Source: Plectonema cf. radiosum LEGE 06105
GTDB taxonomy: Bacteria; Cyanobacteriota; Cyanobacteriia; Cyanobacteriales; Nostocaceae
Assembly: GCF_015207665.1 (NCBI RefSeq)
Contig: NZ_JADEWL010000075.1
Location: 1 to 32,889 of the forward strand
Direction of reading: 5' to 3'
Length of the DNA: 32,889 nucleotides
Numbering within the stretch: the first letter of the stretch is position 1; each line of letters opens with the position of its first letter. Both the position numbers and the translations under genes were made by a program. Of this stretch, positions 1-8,315 are shown piece after piece. Below the pieces are notes generated by a model. It did no database searches. It saw only the letters and a program-made list of their open reading frames with translations, and was not told where the DNA came from.

Positions 1-866
1 GAGATGGGGGGACAAGGGGATGGAGAAGAAACTGTTACTTCATCTTTTTTCTGATAACTGTAAATTAATAATTGATAACTTTTGCGAAAGTGATTGATTG
101 CTTTTTCTATGCAGTCTTTAACATATTCATCTAAACCAAATACAAATTCTAAACTAGCATCTAATTCTGGGGTTAAATTGATTCCACGAGTTTGTAAGTC
201 TTTAATAGCATGATGCAGTTCGTTGCTATGCTGCCAAACTTGTTCTAAAGTACATTGACGATGTTCAGATGATTTCTTTTGGGTAATTGAAGATGCTTTT
301 TCTCTTGTTGCAGCAATGTCTAAAACTGTAGTGAATAATGATTCAGTTTCCCGTTGCAAAAATTGGATTAATTGAGCCGTTGTCATTTCAAATTTAATCG
401 GTGTTCCAGCCCAACTAGCAAAATCTGGTGCTAATCGTCGTAATTTTCGTAATACTTCTTCATTTACCCACAGCACCATGGGAAAAGGATGTTTTTTGCG
501 AAATTCGTCTCGTATATGGTTAATGCTAGTTAATAAATCGTCAAGTCCATTTACTGACTCTAAACCCAAAATCATTAATGCTATGTGAGGCAATGTTTGG
601 TTTTTTTTTGAGTCTTTAACAATTTTGGTGTGAATTGTCGTATATAAACTCCTTGCATGAGCAGGTAAAGATACTTTTTGCAGTAAATAATCTTTTCCTA
701 AAATTTGTTGGAGTTGTTCTAATATTCGCTGCTGCAAAACTTTATAATTACAGCACACTAAAACCAGAGAAAATTCACCGCGAGAAAGAGAAATTGCTCG
801 CGTTAAACTTCTCAATGCACTAGTATTAACAACGACTAAATCTGATTGTCTTGTTGTTCCAACCAT
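1..866 (-). CDS. Partial large protein, partner of the adjacent P-loop ATPase (3' end outside window)
   Basis: An open frame runs on the minus strand from an ATG at 866 through the window edge without a stop (288 codons plus 2 bases). The start MVGTTRQSDLVVVN overlaps the end of the upstream ATPase gene by 31 bases, which suggests co-translation. The visible part has an N-terminal alpha/beta region (hydrophobic strands such as FSLVLVCC and IALMILGL), then 'FPMVLWVNEE' and 'LAPDFASWAGTPIKF', then a charged helical region. From memory, this order resembles cyanobacterial proteins that follow a small AAA/STAND-like ATPase and carry TPR repeats further on, but no TPR is visible here. No Walker A motif is seen, so this part may be a degenerate nucleotide-binding fold. 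The last codons before the edge are low-complexity (Ser/Pro/Cys). Function unknown; the reading frame is secure, the family assignment is tentative. Confidence 0.75.
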   Translation of the reverse strand, partial: MVGTTRQSDLVVVNTSALRSLTRAISLSRGEFSLVLVCCNYKVLQQRILEQLQQILGKDYLLQKVSLPAHARSLYTTIHTKIVKDSKKNQTLPHIALMILGLESVNGLDDLLTSINHIRDEFRKKHPFPMVLWVNEEVLRKLRRLAPDFASWAGTPIKFEMTTAQLIQFLQRETESLFTTVLDIAATREKASSITQKKSSEHRQCTLEQVWQHSNELHHAIKDLQTRGINLTPELDASLEFVFGLDEYVKDCIEKAINHFRKSYQLLIYSYQKKDEVTVSSPSPCPPI

Positions 867-2173
867 GATTTAAATTTTTGGGTTTCTGCTAAAACTGGAT
901 TGACAGCGAACCACACTCCTTGACGATCGCGGTACTCAAAAACAAACAAACTGCGTAACAAAGTATGATATTCAATATCTCCTCTGACTCGCTGTTGCTT
1001 TACAACTTGAAAAATTAATTCCCATTCCGGAGCATCAATCGCATTTGCTCGATAATCGCGATGTCTTTGAATTACCAGTTCCACACATTCTTGACTAAAA
1101 GGTGGGTCTTGTTCCCTGATACAATCAAACAGCAATCCTAATAAGTCTCGCACATGACCGCCACTAATTAAACATAGTCTATTCAACGTTTCCGGACTAT
1201 CAAATAGTTCTGTTATAAAATGTAACCTTTCTTGGGGATTAATGGTAGGAAAAGCCCTAGCTAAAACCATTTGTCGCAAACTTTCTAATCCAGGAATGAA
1301 AATTTCACCACTACGTTTATATACTGGTATCATTGGTAAAACTTTTGGCGCGACACCACCACCTAAACGATGCTGTAATTGAGCGCTGTCGTTGGAAAAA
1401 GTTAATCCCAAAGGGATTGTATAAACTATATGACAATTGAGTTTGCGTAATTGTTCACCGCGATCGATAAATAAATATTCCGGTAGAGAACGTCCCGATG
1501 GTAAAGGTCTAATTGCTACACGGTCGAGATTATCAACAATCACTACCAATCCTTTTTTACCTCTAGCTTGAAGTTCCTTATTAGCAGGTCTTAATAATTC
1601 ATTATTGATCGAATGCAAAATATTTAAAGTTCGTGGTTCTAGATAGTCCCTCAATCGTCTTCGTAACTGCGGACTTTCTTTGGTTTTCGCGGTAATTTTC
1701 GCAATTCCTATAGATAGTTCACCTTCTAATTCTAAATCAATTGGTGTTTGGAGAAAATCAACAATTTCACTGAATAGCTTGGTAAAATATGACGGCTTCA
1801 AACGAATTTTTATCTTCTCCAAACTTTCAGAAACAAGTCCTGCGATCGCCAAAAAAATATCGGTAACATCTAAATCCACCATTTCTAACACATGGGTGGA
1901 TTCAAAGTAGACTACGTGAAATTTATTCAGTTCTAATTCCGCTTTTAATCGTAGTAATTCTGTAGATTTACCGCAGCCAATATGTCCGGTAAAAAGTTGA
2001 GTAGTGGGTGTATCCGGTGATATTCTAATAATAGTCCGTCCTAGGGCTTCAATAATTTTTCCGCCTCTTACCGAAGCAAAATCGATATAATATCGTCGAG
2101 CATCAGCATCTCCCATTACTAGAGGTTGGCTCGGATTACACGCTTGATAAAATCTTTCTAAGTTTAGAAGCAT
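836..2173 (-). CDS. P-loop ATPase (AAA/STAND-like), 445 aa
   Basis: A soluble ATPase of unknown process. The Walker A motif GHIGCGKST lies at about residues 63-71, and a Walker B-like strand GLVVIVDNLDR lies near residues 208-218. A later region with 'SGGHVRDLLGLLFDCIRE' looks like the sensor/lid helices of AAA_16 or KAP-type NTPases. The Walker B Asp followed by Asn-Leu-Asp-Arg is typical of STAND-type signalling NTPases. The gene overlaps the start of the downstream gene by 31 bases, so the two products are probably made together and act together. There is no membrane segment or signal peptide. The ATG start at 2173 is followed by a coherent N-terminus. The role could be signalling, stress response or defence; the sequence does not decide. 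Confidence 0.85.
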   Translation of the reverse strand: MLLNLERFYQACNPSQPLVMGDADARRYYIDFASVRGGKIIEALGRTIIRISPDTPTTQLFTGHIGCGKSTELLRLKAELELNKFHVVYFESTHVLEMVDLDVTDIFLAIAGLVSESLEKIKIRLKPSYFTKLFSEIVDFLQTPIDLELEGELSIGIAKITAKTKESPQLRRRLRDYLEPRTLNILHSINNELLRPANKELQARGKKGLVVIVDNLDRVAIRPLPSGRSLPEYLFIDRGEQLRKLNCHIVYTIPLGLTFSNDSAQLQHRLGGGVAPKVLPMIPVYKRSGEIFIPGLESLRQMVLARAFPTINPQERLHFITELFDSPETLNRLCLISGGHVRDLLGLLFDCIREQDPPFSQECVELVIQRHRDYRANAIDAPEWELIFQVVKQQRVRGDIEYHTLLRSLFVFEYRDRQGVWFAVNPVLAETQKFKSWLEQQDNQI

Positions 2174-2974
2174 AAAAGACGGCAGCTCGCTTTATTTGAA
2201 AGACGAGATTTATCACATGGTAATAATTTTCGTTGTCGAATTATTTTCACTCTAAATACAAATTATAAATGTACAATTCCGGATTTATAATTAATTTGTA
2301 TTTTGCGAATATTTGGATAAATTAGTTACAGAAATATCTGTTTTTTTGAGTAGAGAAAAAACTTAAATAAAACCTTGTAAGAACGAATCATTAAGTAGTC
2401 AGTTTTTTTACCTTAAATATATGTAAAGCAAGATAAATTTTGTAAAAACCCAACTTTTTCCTGAACATATTTCTATTAATAACAATGTTTCTTCTTTAAC
2501 ATCACCAATCAAGTATTATCTGTAGGAAATATCAATTAATATTTAGAATTGTAGTGCGAGCATCTTGCTCGCTGGTAGCCGTTAGCGAGCAAGATGCTCG
2601 CACTACTGAATAATTTCACAAATCATTTAGAACTGCTATGTATTGTCATCAAGAAGCTAAAAAATCAAATTTAGTTGATTTTAATCAACTCTGTCCATGA
2701 TAAAAATCATGATTAGATCAAAAACTGACGATATCATTCTGTTCTAATTATTTATAATGGTATGATTCACCCTTATTTTTGGATTTTCCCGGTGCAAAAT
2801 TTAAATGAAGGTGTTGAAATTATTTTATGAATAATCAAAATTGAGTATCATTATCTAAGTACATTTTCGTTTATATAAATAAAAATATTTAAATAAACCA
2901 ACCATTTTCTAATTACTTAGACAAGAAAAATTATGATATAAAGACGTTAACTGAGAATAAAAAATAATACTGCA
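2174..2974. other. AT-rich intergenic region, no gene recognised
   Basis: About 800 bases without a credible gene on either strand. It holds the perfect inverted repeat at 2551-2606 and two small adjacent palindromes: AGTTGATT/AATCAACT at 2673-2690, and CATGAT-AAAA-ATCATG at 2696-2711. The promoter of the minus-strand ATPase operon should lie at its left end (just above 2173). Confidence 0.6.
2551..2606. repeat. Perfect 23-bp inverted repeat with 10-nt loop
   Basis: The arms 2551-2573 and 2584-2606 are exact reverse complements, separated by GGTAGCCGTT (2574-2583). The arm core is GCGAGCATCTTGCTCGC, itself partly palindromic. The element is much richer in G+C than the flanking DNA. No T-run follows on either side, so it looks more like a dispersed palindromic (MITE-like or REP-like) element than an intrinsic terminator. 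Confidence 0.85.
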
Positions 2975-3208
2975 TTAATTTTTACAGTTTCCCGAACGAA
3001 GACAATCTTTAATTCGGTCATCTCTAGCCGATATTTTAAATATCGTTAAATATGGTTGAATAATGTTTCCACCACTAACAACATTAGTAATTTGAGAAAC
3101 TTCCCGATCAAAAAGTTGTAAACCATTACTATTCGCAAAACTACCAACCGCATTCCATCCGATAAAAGGTAATACCAACATGGCGCAACAAACTTTACTA
3201 TGCATCAT
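2975..3208 (-). CDS. Small putative secreted protein, 77 aa
   Basis: The frame can be opened at a TTG (3223), but the ATG at 3208 is preferred: a GAGG Shine-Dalgarno core sits just upstream (GAGGTTGAGGTTA before ATG), inside what would otherwise be coding sequence. The product begins MMHSKVCCAMLVLPFIGW, a short positive stretch and a hydrophobic core, then SFANSN as a plausible signal-peptidase site. The remaining ~50 residues are polar and end in a Cys pair (CLRSGNCKN) that could form a disulfide outside the cytoplasm. I do not recognise the family. The strong SD and signal peptide support a real gene; it stands alone, with no close neighbour on its strand. Confidence 0.6.
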   Translation of the reverse strand: MMHSKVCCAMLVLPFIGWNAVGSFANSNGLQLFDREVSQITNVVSGGNIIQPYLTIFKISARDDRIKDCLRSGNCKN

Positions 3209-3520
3209 TAACCTCAACCTCAAGTAGAATTGTAGGTTACACCATAGTAGATTCCCTCTTTAACAAACAGACCTTTGCACTTTCCTGATAACTTATCCAG
3301 AGCAAATTTTCAAAAACCGGAAAAAATCAGTTAGGAGTTAGGAGTAGCCCGTCAAAAAAACTTATGAGACTTGTAGTGTAAGCCGAAAAGCTTGCTACTG
3401 TATTGCAAATTAAATGTGGAACAGCTTATCTATTGCCCATGCGTCATGGCTTATGCTCAATATTCTATACTTAACTCTAAACTTATACTTATAATTAACA
3501 GCTGATAATTGATAATTAAC
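3209..3520. other. Divergent spacer between small secreted gene and tatC
   Basis: About 310 bases. It contains the Shine-Dalgarno of the minus-strand gene (just above 3208), two copies of a TTAGGAG heptamer at 3331-3344, and a short GATAATT direct repeat directly before the tatC start (about 3503-3518). No other gene is seen. Confidence 0.5.
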
Positions 3521-4306
3521 ATGACTAGTTCCCCAAAAGCAGAAACCACTACAACAACAGATATCGACATGGAAGCGACTTCACCAGATATTCTCGATGA
3601 ATTACCTGGTGAAGTAGAAATGTCGCTATTTGACCATTTAGAAGAATTACGAGAACGGATTTTTTATTCGCTGATAGTCGTCGTGCTAAGCGCGATCGCG
3701 TGTTTTGTTTTCGTCAAGCAAATTGTCCAATTACTCGAAATACCAGCCAAAGGAGTAAAATTTCTTCAACTAGCTCCCGGAGAATATTTTTTCGTATCGA
3801 TTAAAGTCGCGGGTTATACAGGTTTAGTTTTAGCTAGCCCATTTGTTTTATACCAAATCGCTCAATTTGTATTACCGGGATTAACTCGACGGGAACGTCG
3901 TTTACTCATACCCGTATTTATGGGTTCTACTGTACTTTTTATATCGGGATTGGTATTTGCTTATTTCGCATTAATTCCCGCAGCTTTGAATTTTTTTATC
4001 ACCTATGGTGCGGATGTAGTTGAACAAAGTTGGTCAATTGATAAATATTTTGAATTTGTATTATTGCTACTATTTAGTACTGGTTTAGCCTTTCAAATTC
4101 CTGTTATTCAACTATTACTTGGTGCTTTAGGAATTGTTTCTTCTAAAATGATGCTTTCAGGATGGCGTTTGGTAATTATGGGAGCGGTAGTTTTAGGAGC
4201 CGTTCTTACACCTTCCACAGATCCACTGACCCAAAGTCTTTTAGCAGGAGCAGTTTTAGGATTATACTTTGGTGGAATTGGTTTAGTTAAGTTAATCGGT
4301 AAATAA
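3521..4306 (+). CDS. tatC: Sec-independent protein translocase subunit TatC
   Basis: TatC is the multi-spanning receptor of the twin-arginine pathway, which exports folded proteins across the plasma and thylakoid membranes. The hallmark [13 protein letters not shown] lies at residues 35-47, just before the first membrane helix. Several hydrophobic helices follow, with the periplasmic-side segment [12 protein letters not shown] and the C-terminal motif region [15 protein letters not shown]. The ATG at 3521 gives 261 residues, normal for cyanobacterial TatC; a TTG at 3509 would add only four residues and is not preferred. The stop overlaps the start of csaA by one base (TAATG), so the two genes are very likely translationally coupled. 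A known type of Tat client, the Rieske protein, is encoded 1.3 kb downstream. Confidence 0.97.
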   Translation: MTSSPKAETTTTTDIDMEATSPDILDELPGEVEMSLFDHLEELRERIFYSLIVVVLSAIACFVFVKQIVQLLEIPAKGVKFLQLAPGEYFFVSIKVAGYTGLVLASPFVLYQIAQFVLPGLTRRERRLLIPVFMGSTVLFISGLVFAYFALIPAALNFFITYGADVVEQSWSIDKYFEFVLLLLFSTGLAFQIPVIQLLLGALGIVSSKMMLSGWRLVIMGAVVLGAVLTPSTDPLTQSLLAGAVLGLYFGGIGLVKLIGK

Positions 4307-4638
4307 TGCAAATTAGCTACGAAGATTTTGAAAAAGTAGAAATTCGTGTCGGAAAAATTATTAAAGTAGAAGATTTTCCGAGAGCAAAAAAAACAGCTTA
4401 CAAAGTATGGATAGACTTTGGTGATTTGGGAGTCAAAAAATCCAGCGCCCAAATTACCAAACTTTATCAAACAGAAGATTTACTAGATAAATTAATATTA
4501 GCTGTAACTAACTTTCCATCCCGTCAAATAGCCAATTTTATGTCTGAAGTTTTGGTTTTAGGCGTATTACTTGATGATGGTGGAGTAGTGTTAATTCAAC
4601 CAGATAGAGATGTCGCTGTGGGTCAAAGAGTTTTATGA
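4306..4638 (+). CDS. csaA: CsaA-type tRNA-binding-domain chaperone
   Basis: A 110-residue single OB-fold protein of the CsaA/tRNA_bind family, with the conserved 'DFEKVEIRVGKI' opening, 'KKSSAQITKLY' in the middle and 'FMSEVLVLG' near the end. It closely matches my memory of Bacillus CsaA, a small homodimeric chaperone that binds preproteins and SecA in post-translational export. Related domains bind tRNA in MetG and Arc1p, so RNA binding is an alternative role. Its start overlaps the tatC stop by one base, which points to shared expression and possibly a shared export role. The last 16 bases overlap the 3' end of the convergent DUF2087 gene. Confidence 0.9.
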   Translation: MQISYEDFEKVEIRVGKIIKVEDFPRAKKTAYKVWIDFGDLGVKKSSAQITKLYQTEDLLDKLILAVTNFPSRQIANFMSEVLVLGVLLDDGGVVLIQPDRDVAVGQRVL

Positions 4639-4958
4639 TTTATTGATTTATCAATTTTTCGCTGCATAATTTCATGTTCTGATTTCCATAAAGAAGCTGG
4701 GTTACGCCAGTATAAATTATTTTCTCGCTCCATAAATTGGTAGCTAATCAACTCCCTTCTCAAAGTTGCATAATCTGAATGGTGAATGCTAATAATATCA
4801 TTCACCTGAGATTCTTGATAAATTAAATCAGCTTCAAACTTTCTCACCAACCATCGAAGTATAACCAAACGCTTCTTTCGAGATGCCGGAATTTGGATTA
4901 ACCTTACACCATCAAGATAATTTGCGAGAACTTTGTTTTCCCAAGTTTCTAATTTCAT
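4623..4958 (-). CDS. DUF2087 domain protein
   Basis: A 111-residue soluble protein matching the DUF2087 pattern: 'IPASRKKRLVILRWLVRKFE', then 'YQESQVNDIISIHHSDYATLRRELI', and 'ENNLYWR' as a terminal strand. In other proteins this domain follows a winged-helix (ArsR/GntR-like) DNA-binding domain. Here it stands alone, and the RRELI segment suggests a winged-helix-like fold of its own. It runs against csaA with a 16-base 3' overlap. A heptamer array lies just upstream of its start (4972-5027), in the probable promoter region. The biochemical function is unknown. Confidence 0.8.
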   Translation of the reverse strand: MKLETWENKVLANYLDGVRLIQIPASRKKRLVILRWLVRKFEADLIYQESQVNDIISIHHSDYATLRRELISYQFMERENNLYWRNPASLWKSEHEIMQRKIDKSINHKTL

Positions 4959-4971
4959 AGTTTTAACACCT

Positions 4972-5027
4972 CAATTACCAATTACCAATTACCAATTACC
5001 AATTACCAATTACCAATTACCAATTAC
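4972..5027. repeat. Heptamer tandem array (CAATTAC)8
   Basis: Eight exact back-to-back copies of CAATTAC. This is the same unit, on the opposite strand, as the GTAATTG/GGAATTG array at 28592-28709. It belongs to the short tandemly repeated repetitive (STRR) sequences known from heterocystous cyanobacteria. It lies between the DUF2087 and DUF3067 genes, just upstream of the DUF2087 start. Confidence 0.95.
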
Positions 5028-5076
5028 ATTAATTTGTATTGAGAAAAAATGCTCTAGCTATGGGTGGACTTAAAAG

Positions 5077-5385
5077 CTATAATATCCATTCAGAAGTGCG
5101 CTCACCTAAATCCAAAGGCACACTCACAGCTTTGCCAAGTCGCGGACGTTCTCGCGTTTCCTGAATAAACTCTCGTACCTGCTGGCTTCCACCCATCCCA
5201 TCAAGATAACTGCCAATACTATCCAAATGTTCTAGGTACTCAGTTTGATTTAAGGGAAACGAAGCTTGCTCCAAATATTTCCACATTACCTGTAGAAATA
5301 GTTTGCCTTGAGTCCTTCGCAACTGGACATCATAAGAACGTCCCCACTTATCAAGTAATATTTGACGTAGTTCTTGTCCTGTCAT
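5077..5385 (-). CDS. DUF3067 family protein
   Basis: A 102-residue soluble protein, with 'MTGQELRQILLDKWGRSYDVQLRR' as the N-terminal hallmark and 'LFLQVMWKYLEQASFPL', 'YLEHLDSI' and 'RPRLGKAVSVPLDLGER' further on. I match it to DUF3067, a family found in cyanobacteria and plastid-bearing eukaryotes; the phylogenetic range suggests a photosynthesis-linked role, but none is established to my knowledge. It is transcribed divergently from petC (221 bases between starts), so the promoters may be co-regulated. There is no signal peptide or membrane segment. Confidence 0.8.
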   Translation of the reverse strand: MTGQELRQILLDKWGRSYDVQLRRTQGKLFLQVMWKYLEQASFPLNQTEYLEHLDSIGSYLDGMGGSQQVREFIQETRERPRLGKAVSVPLDLGERTSEWIL

Positions 5386-5606
5386 TGCTTTATTTTCGGA
5401 TATTTTACATTTAGTAATGATGTGAAGTTCCGTAACTCCAGTATGATAAGAACATAAAGAAATGTAATGCTAGAAAACAGAATGTGAGAAAATCTTCAAA
5501 AAAGATGATCTGACATTGAGATGGGGCATGGGCATACTAGACAAGAGTTTCTCAATTTACAGAACTCAAGTCAAAAAAATTAACAAAAACAACCTTGAAG
5601 TAGATT

Positions 5607-6146
5607 ATGGCTCAATTCTCTGAATCAACTGATGTACCCGATATGGGTCGTCGTCAATTCATGAATCTTCTGACTTTTGGAACTGTTACCGGAGTCGCTC
5701 TGGGAGTATTGTATCCCGTTATCAAGTATTTTATTCCTCCTTCGAGTGGTGGCGCTGGTGGTGGTACCACCGCGAAAAACGAACTAGGTGATACTGTTGT
5801 AGTCTCTGAGTTTTTGGACAAACATAATGTTGGCGATCGCGTTTTGGTACAGGGGTTAAAGGGCGACCCTACCTATATCGTGGTAGACAGCAAAGAATCA
5901 GTTCAAGATTATGGCATCAACGCTATCTGTACTCACTTGGGTTGCGTCGTACCTTGGAACATTGCTGAAAATAAATTTAAGTGTCCCTGTCACGGTTCCC
6001 AGTATGATGCTACTGGTAAGGTAGTCCGGGGTCCAGCACCGCTGTCTTTAGCATTAAGTCATGTAGTAGTACAAGACGACAAAATGGTGCTTACTCCTTG
6101 GACTGAAACTGACTTCCGCACTGATGAAGAACCTTGGTGGGCTTAA
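5607..6146 (+). CDS. petC: Cytochrome b6f complex Rieske iron-sulfur subunit
   Basis: PetC carries the [2Fe-2S] cluster that passes electrons from plastoquinol to cytochrome f. The two ligand boxes are CTHLGC at residues 108-113 and CPCHGS at 126-131, giving two Cys and two His ligands plus the disulfide pair. The N-terminus has [16 protein letters not shown] followed by a single hydrophobic helix (to about residue 45), an uncleaved twin-arginine-type membrane anchor, then a glycine-rich hinge ([10 protein letters not shown]). The 179-residue length is normal. It is followed by petA in the same direction (168 bases to the chosen petA start), the standard cyanobacterial petCA pair. A short heptamer repeat begins two bases after its stop. 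Confidence 0.98.
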   Translation: MAQFSESTDVPDMGRRQFMNLLTFGTVTGVALGVLYPVIKYFIPPSSGGAGGGTTAKNELGDTVVVSEFLDKHNVGDRVLVQGLKGDPTYIVVDSKESVQDYGINAICTHLGCVVPWNIAENKFKCPCHGSQYDATGKVVRGPAPLSLALSHVVVQDDKMVLTPWTETDFRTDEEPWWA

Positions 6147-6147
6147 A

Positions 6148-6172
6148 CAGTTATCAGTTATCAGTTATCAGT
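6148..6172. repeat. Short heptamer tandem repeat (CAGTTAT)
   Basis: About 3.6 copies of CAGTTAT beginning two bases after the petC stop codon, in the petC-petA spacer. It is the same unit as the array after pilC at 27744-27787. Confidence 0.85.
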
Positions 6173-6314
6173 GGTTGATTTATCTTTGATACGCAATACA
6201 AACTGATAAAGATTATTTGTGATAACTAGTGATTGTTTGCTTTTATCTAACTTACCTGGTCATTCTTCTTTAGCTAGAACTGATGACTAATTACCCATGA
6301 ATTCCGAACGAGAG

Positions 6315-7313
6315 ATGAGAAATACTTGTACCACAAGGTTAAATCGAGCATTTAAGGCGATTTCGAGAACATTGCTGGTGGCGATCGCCACGGTGACATT
6401 TTTCTTCACCAGTGATTTAGCACTTCCTCAAGCAGCAGCAGCTTACCCTTTTTGGGCGCAAGCAAGCTATCCAGAAACTCCTAGAGAACCTACAGGACGG
6501 ATTGTCTGTGCCAATTGTCATTTGGCTGCCAAGATTACTGATGTAGAAGTTCCTCAGTCAGTTCTACCAGATACCGTATTTAAAGCGGTTGTTAAAATTC
6601 CTTACGATACCAGCATCCAACAAGTAGGTGCTGACGGTTCTAAGGTAGGCTTAAATGTTGGAGCCGTCCTGATGTTACCCGAAGGCTTTAAAATTGCTCC
6701 TCCCGAACGGATTTCCGAAGAATTGAAAGAGGAAGTTGGAGATGTTTACTTCCAGCCTTACAGCGAAGAGCAGGATAATATTCTTTTAGTCGGCCCGCTT
6801 CCTGGTGAACAGTATCAAGAGATTGTTTTTCCAGTTCTTTCTCCAAACCCCGCAACGGATAAAAATATCCAGTTCGGTAAATACGCCGTTCACGTTGGTG
6901 GAAACCGAGGACGCGGACAAGTTTACCCTACCGGCGAAAATAGCAATAATAACATTTTCGTAACTAAAGCTGCTGGTACAATTACCAAAATTGCTCAAGA
7001 AGAAGATGATTTTGGTGGCGTAAAATATACTGTAGACATTCAAACCCCAGCGGGTGAAACCGTCACTACTACCATTCCCGCAGGACCACAATTAATTGTT
7101 TCTGAAGGACAAACAGTAGAAGCTGGTGAAGCTTTAACCAACAATCCCAATGTGGGTGGTTTTGGTCAAGACGATACAGAGATAGTACTGCAAAGTGCTG
7201 GCAGAGTTAGATGGTTGATGGCATTTATCGCTCTTGTAATGCTAGCTCAAATCATGCTTGTCCTTAAGAAGAAGCAGGTTGAGAAAGTTCAAGCCGCTGA
7301 AATGAACTTTTAA
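6315..7313 (+). CDS. petA: Apocytochrome f
   Basis: Cytochrome f is the c-type haem subunit of the b6f complex, facing the thylakoid lumen and donating electrons to plastocyanin or cytochrome c6. The signal peptide (hydrophobic core [17 protein letters not shown]) ends in AAA before the mature N-terminus YPFWAQ, whose Tyr ligates the haem iron. The haem box CANCH lies at residues 65-69. A C-terminal membrane helix ([18 protein letters not shown]) and the stroma-facing [15 protein letters not shown] tail complete it. The ATG at 6315 (MRNTC) matches the usual family start and has a purine-rich stretch ahead; an in-frame ATG at 6297 would add six residues. A strong terminator follows at 7357-7383. 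Confidence 0.98.
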   Translation: MRNTCTTRLNRAFKAISRTLLVAIATVTFFFTSDLALPQAAAAYPFWAQASYPETPREPTGRIVCANCHLAAKITDVEVPQSVLPDTVFKAVVKIPYDTSIQQVGADGSKVGLNVGAVLMLPEGFKIAPPERISEELKEEVGDVYFQPYSEEQDNILLVGPLPGEQYQEIVFPVLSPNPATDKNIQFGKYAVHVGGNRGRGQVYPTGENSNNNIFVTKAAGTITKIAQEEDDFGGVKYTVDIQTPAGETVTTTIPAGPQLIVSEGQTVEAGEALTNNPNVGGFGQDDTEIVLQSAGRVRWLMAFIALVMLAQIMLVLKKKQVEKVQAAEMNF

Positions 7314-7356
7314 TACTACTCGTAAATTTGAGTTGCTGATTTGAACACAAGTTTAG

Positions 7357-7383
7357 GACAGGTTAAACACCTGTCTTTTTTTT
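7357..7383 (+). terminator. Intrinsic terminator of petCA
   Basis: Stem GACAGGT (7357-7363), loop TAAAC, stem ACCTGTC (7369-7375), followed by eight T residues. It lies 43 bases after the petA stop. Confidence 0.93.
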
Positions 7384-7401
7384 AGGTTGTTGGGAGAATG
7401 G

Positions 7402-7475
7402 AGTGAGGTGATTCGTCGGGTTTTTATGATAGCTCTCTTTTCTTACAGATATTTATCCGAAAAACCCGACTTCTG
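7402..7475. repeat. Palindromic dispersed repeat (GTCGGGTTTTT ... AAAAACCCGAC)
   Basis: Arms 7415-7425 and 7460-7470 are an exact 11-bp inverted repeat around a 34-nt loop. The left flank GTGAGGTG and the segment GTCGGGTTTTTATGAT are shared with the element at 30501-30575. Diverged right halves occur at about 14355-14384 and 19399-19425, and a left half at 10851-10863. Confidence 0.8.
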
Positions 7476-8156
7476 AATGTTAGTATTTCCCAAAATCATT
7501 TTTAATTTTAAAATTACAATTAAAATCAAAAAACAGTCTAAATTCTGATATTATATATTGTTTAGACAATTATAACCATCCACTTTATTTAATTGAACCC
7601 CGACAATTATCTAATTAAAAATCATTGAATATTTTCAGTGGTTGAAATATTTATAAATATAAATCAGAGAAAATCAGTCTAAAGAGTGAGATAATCTATA
7701 CCTTAGACTATTGCAATAGTTTGATTCAGCTGCTTTTAACACGGCATCTGAAAAATATTTTCTGATTCACAAAAAAAGTTGAAAATTTTAATCCAATTTT
7801 TGATAAAGTGAAAATTAACAACATAAGTTAACAAACAACCTATCTTGATAATTTTTTTTTTATTCCTGGGGTCAACTTTAGCCTCTTGTATTGTTCCGGA
7901 GAATTGCGGTATTATACAGAATATCGAGCTTTGCTCCCAGTTATGTGAAGCGCGTAAAAATTATAGGTTTTCAGCTATGAGCTAGTTATTGATTGTAGTA
8001 ATTTATTTGCAAGAAAGCAAAGTATTTTTTTTGAATCATGCTTATTTAACCAGCAGATGGTATTATCCGATCGAACCTTCTGATGGGAGCTATATTTTTT
8101 TGCAACAGTGATTAGTTAAAGTATTCGTTAATGTCTAGCTTCAAGGTTGAAAAGGA
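7476..8156. other. Long AT-rich spacer, no gene recognised
   Basis: Together with 8316-8749 this makes up most of the ~1.4 kb between petA and mysA. I see no coding pattern in this part on either strand. It probably contains promoter elements for the candidate small gene at 8157 and possibly distal control sites for the mys cluster; none can be named with confidence. Confidence 0.5.
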
Positions 8157-8315
8157 ATGTCCAAGTCTGCAATAATCAATAATCCATCAGACCCTTCCTT
8201 GAATGTAAATCTAGGTTGCAATCTCAAGCATAAACCTGGAGATCCTCAAGAGGAACTTTTTGTCACGATAGGTATTTTCCGATATTTGAAGCCGGAGACA
8301 ACTTCGGAGGATTAA
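8157..8315 (+). CDS. Candidate small protein, 52 aa
   Basis: ATG at 8157 is preceded by AAAAGGA at ideal Shine-Dalgarno spacing, and the frame stays open to TAA at 8313-8315. The predicted product starts MSKSAIINNPSDPSLNVNLG, continues with CNLKHKPGDPQEELFVTIG and ends YLKPETTSED. It is soluble and acidic toward the C-terminus, with no signal peptide and a single Cys. I recognise no family. It is the only frame with a good ribosome-binding site in the 1.4-kb gap before mysA. There is a 434-base gap to mysA, so co-transcription is possible but not shown. Codon usage looks ordinary for this genome. It could be a chance frame; conservation would decide. Confidence 0.42.
   Translation: MSKSAIINNPSDPSLNVNLGCNLKHKPGDPQEELFVTIGIFRYLKPETTSED

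Noticed and set aside
635-823. Plus-strand frame of 62 codons
   Set aside because: It lies wholly inside the long minus-strand gene at 1-866, whose frame is open throughout and has coherent coding content.
2551-2606. Intrinsic terminator
   Set aside because: The stem is strong but no T-run follows on either strand, and no gene ends close by on either side.
4108-4470. Minus-strand frame of 120 codons opposite tatC and csaA
   Set aside because: Both plus-strand genes are strongly recognised; the antisense product has no family features.
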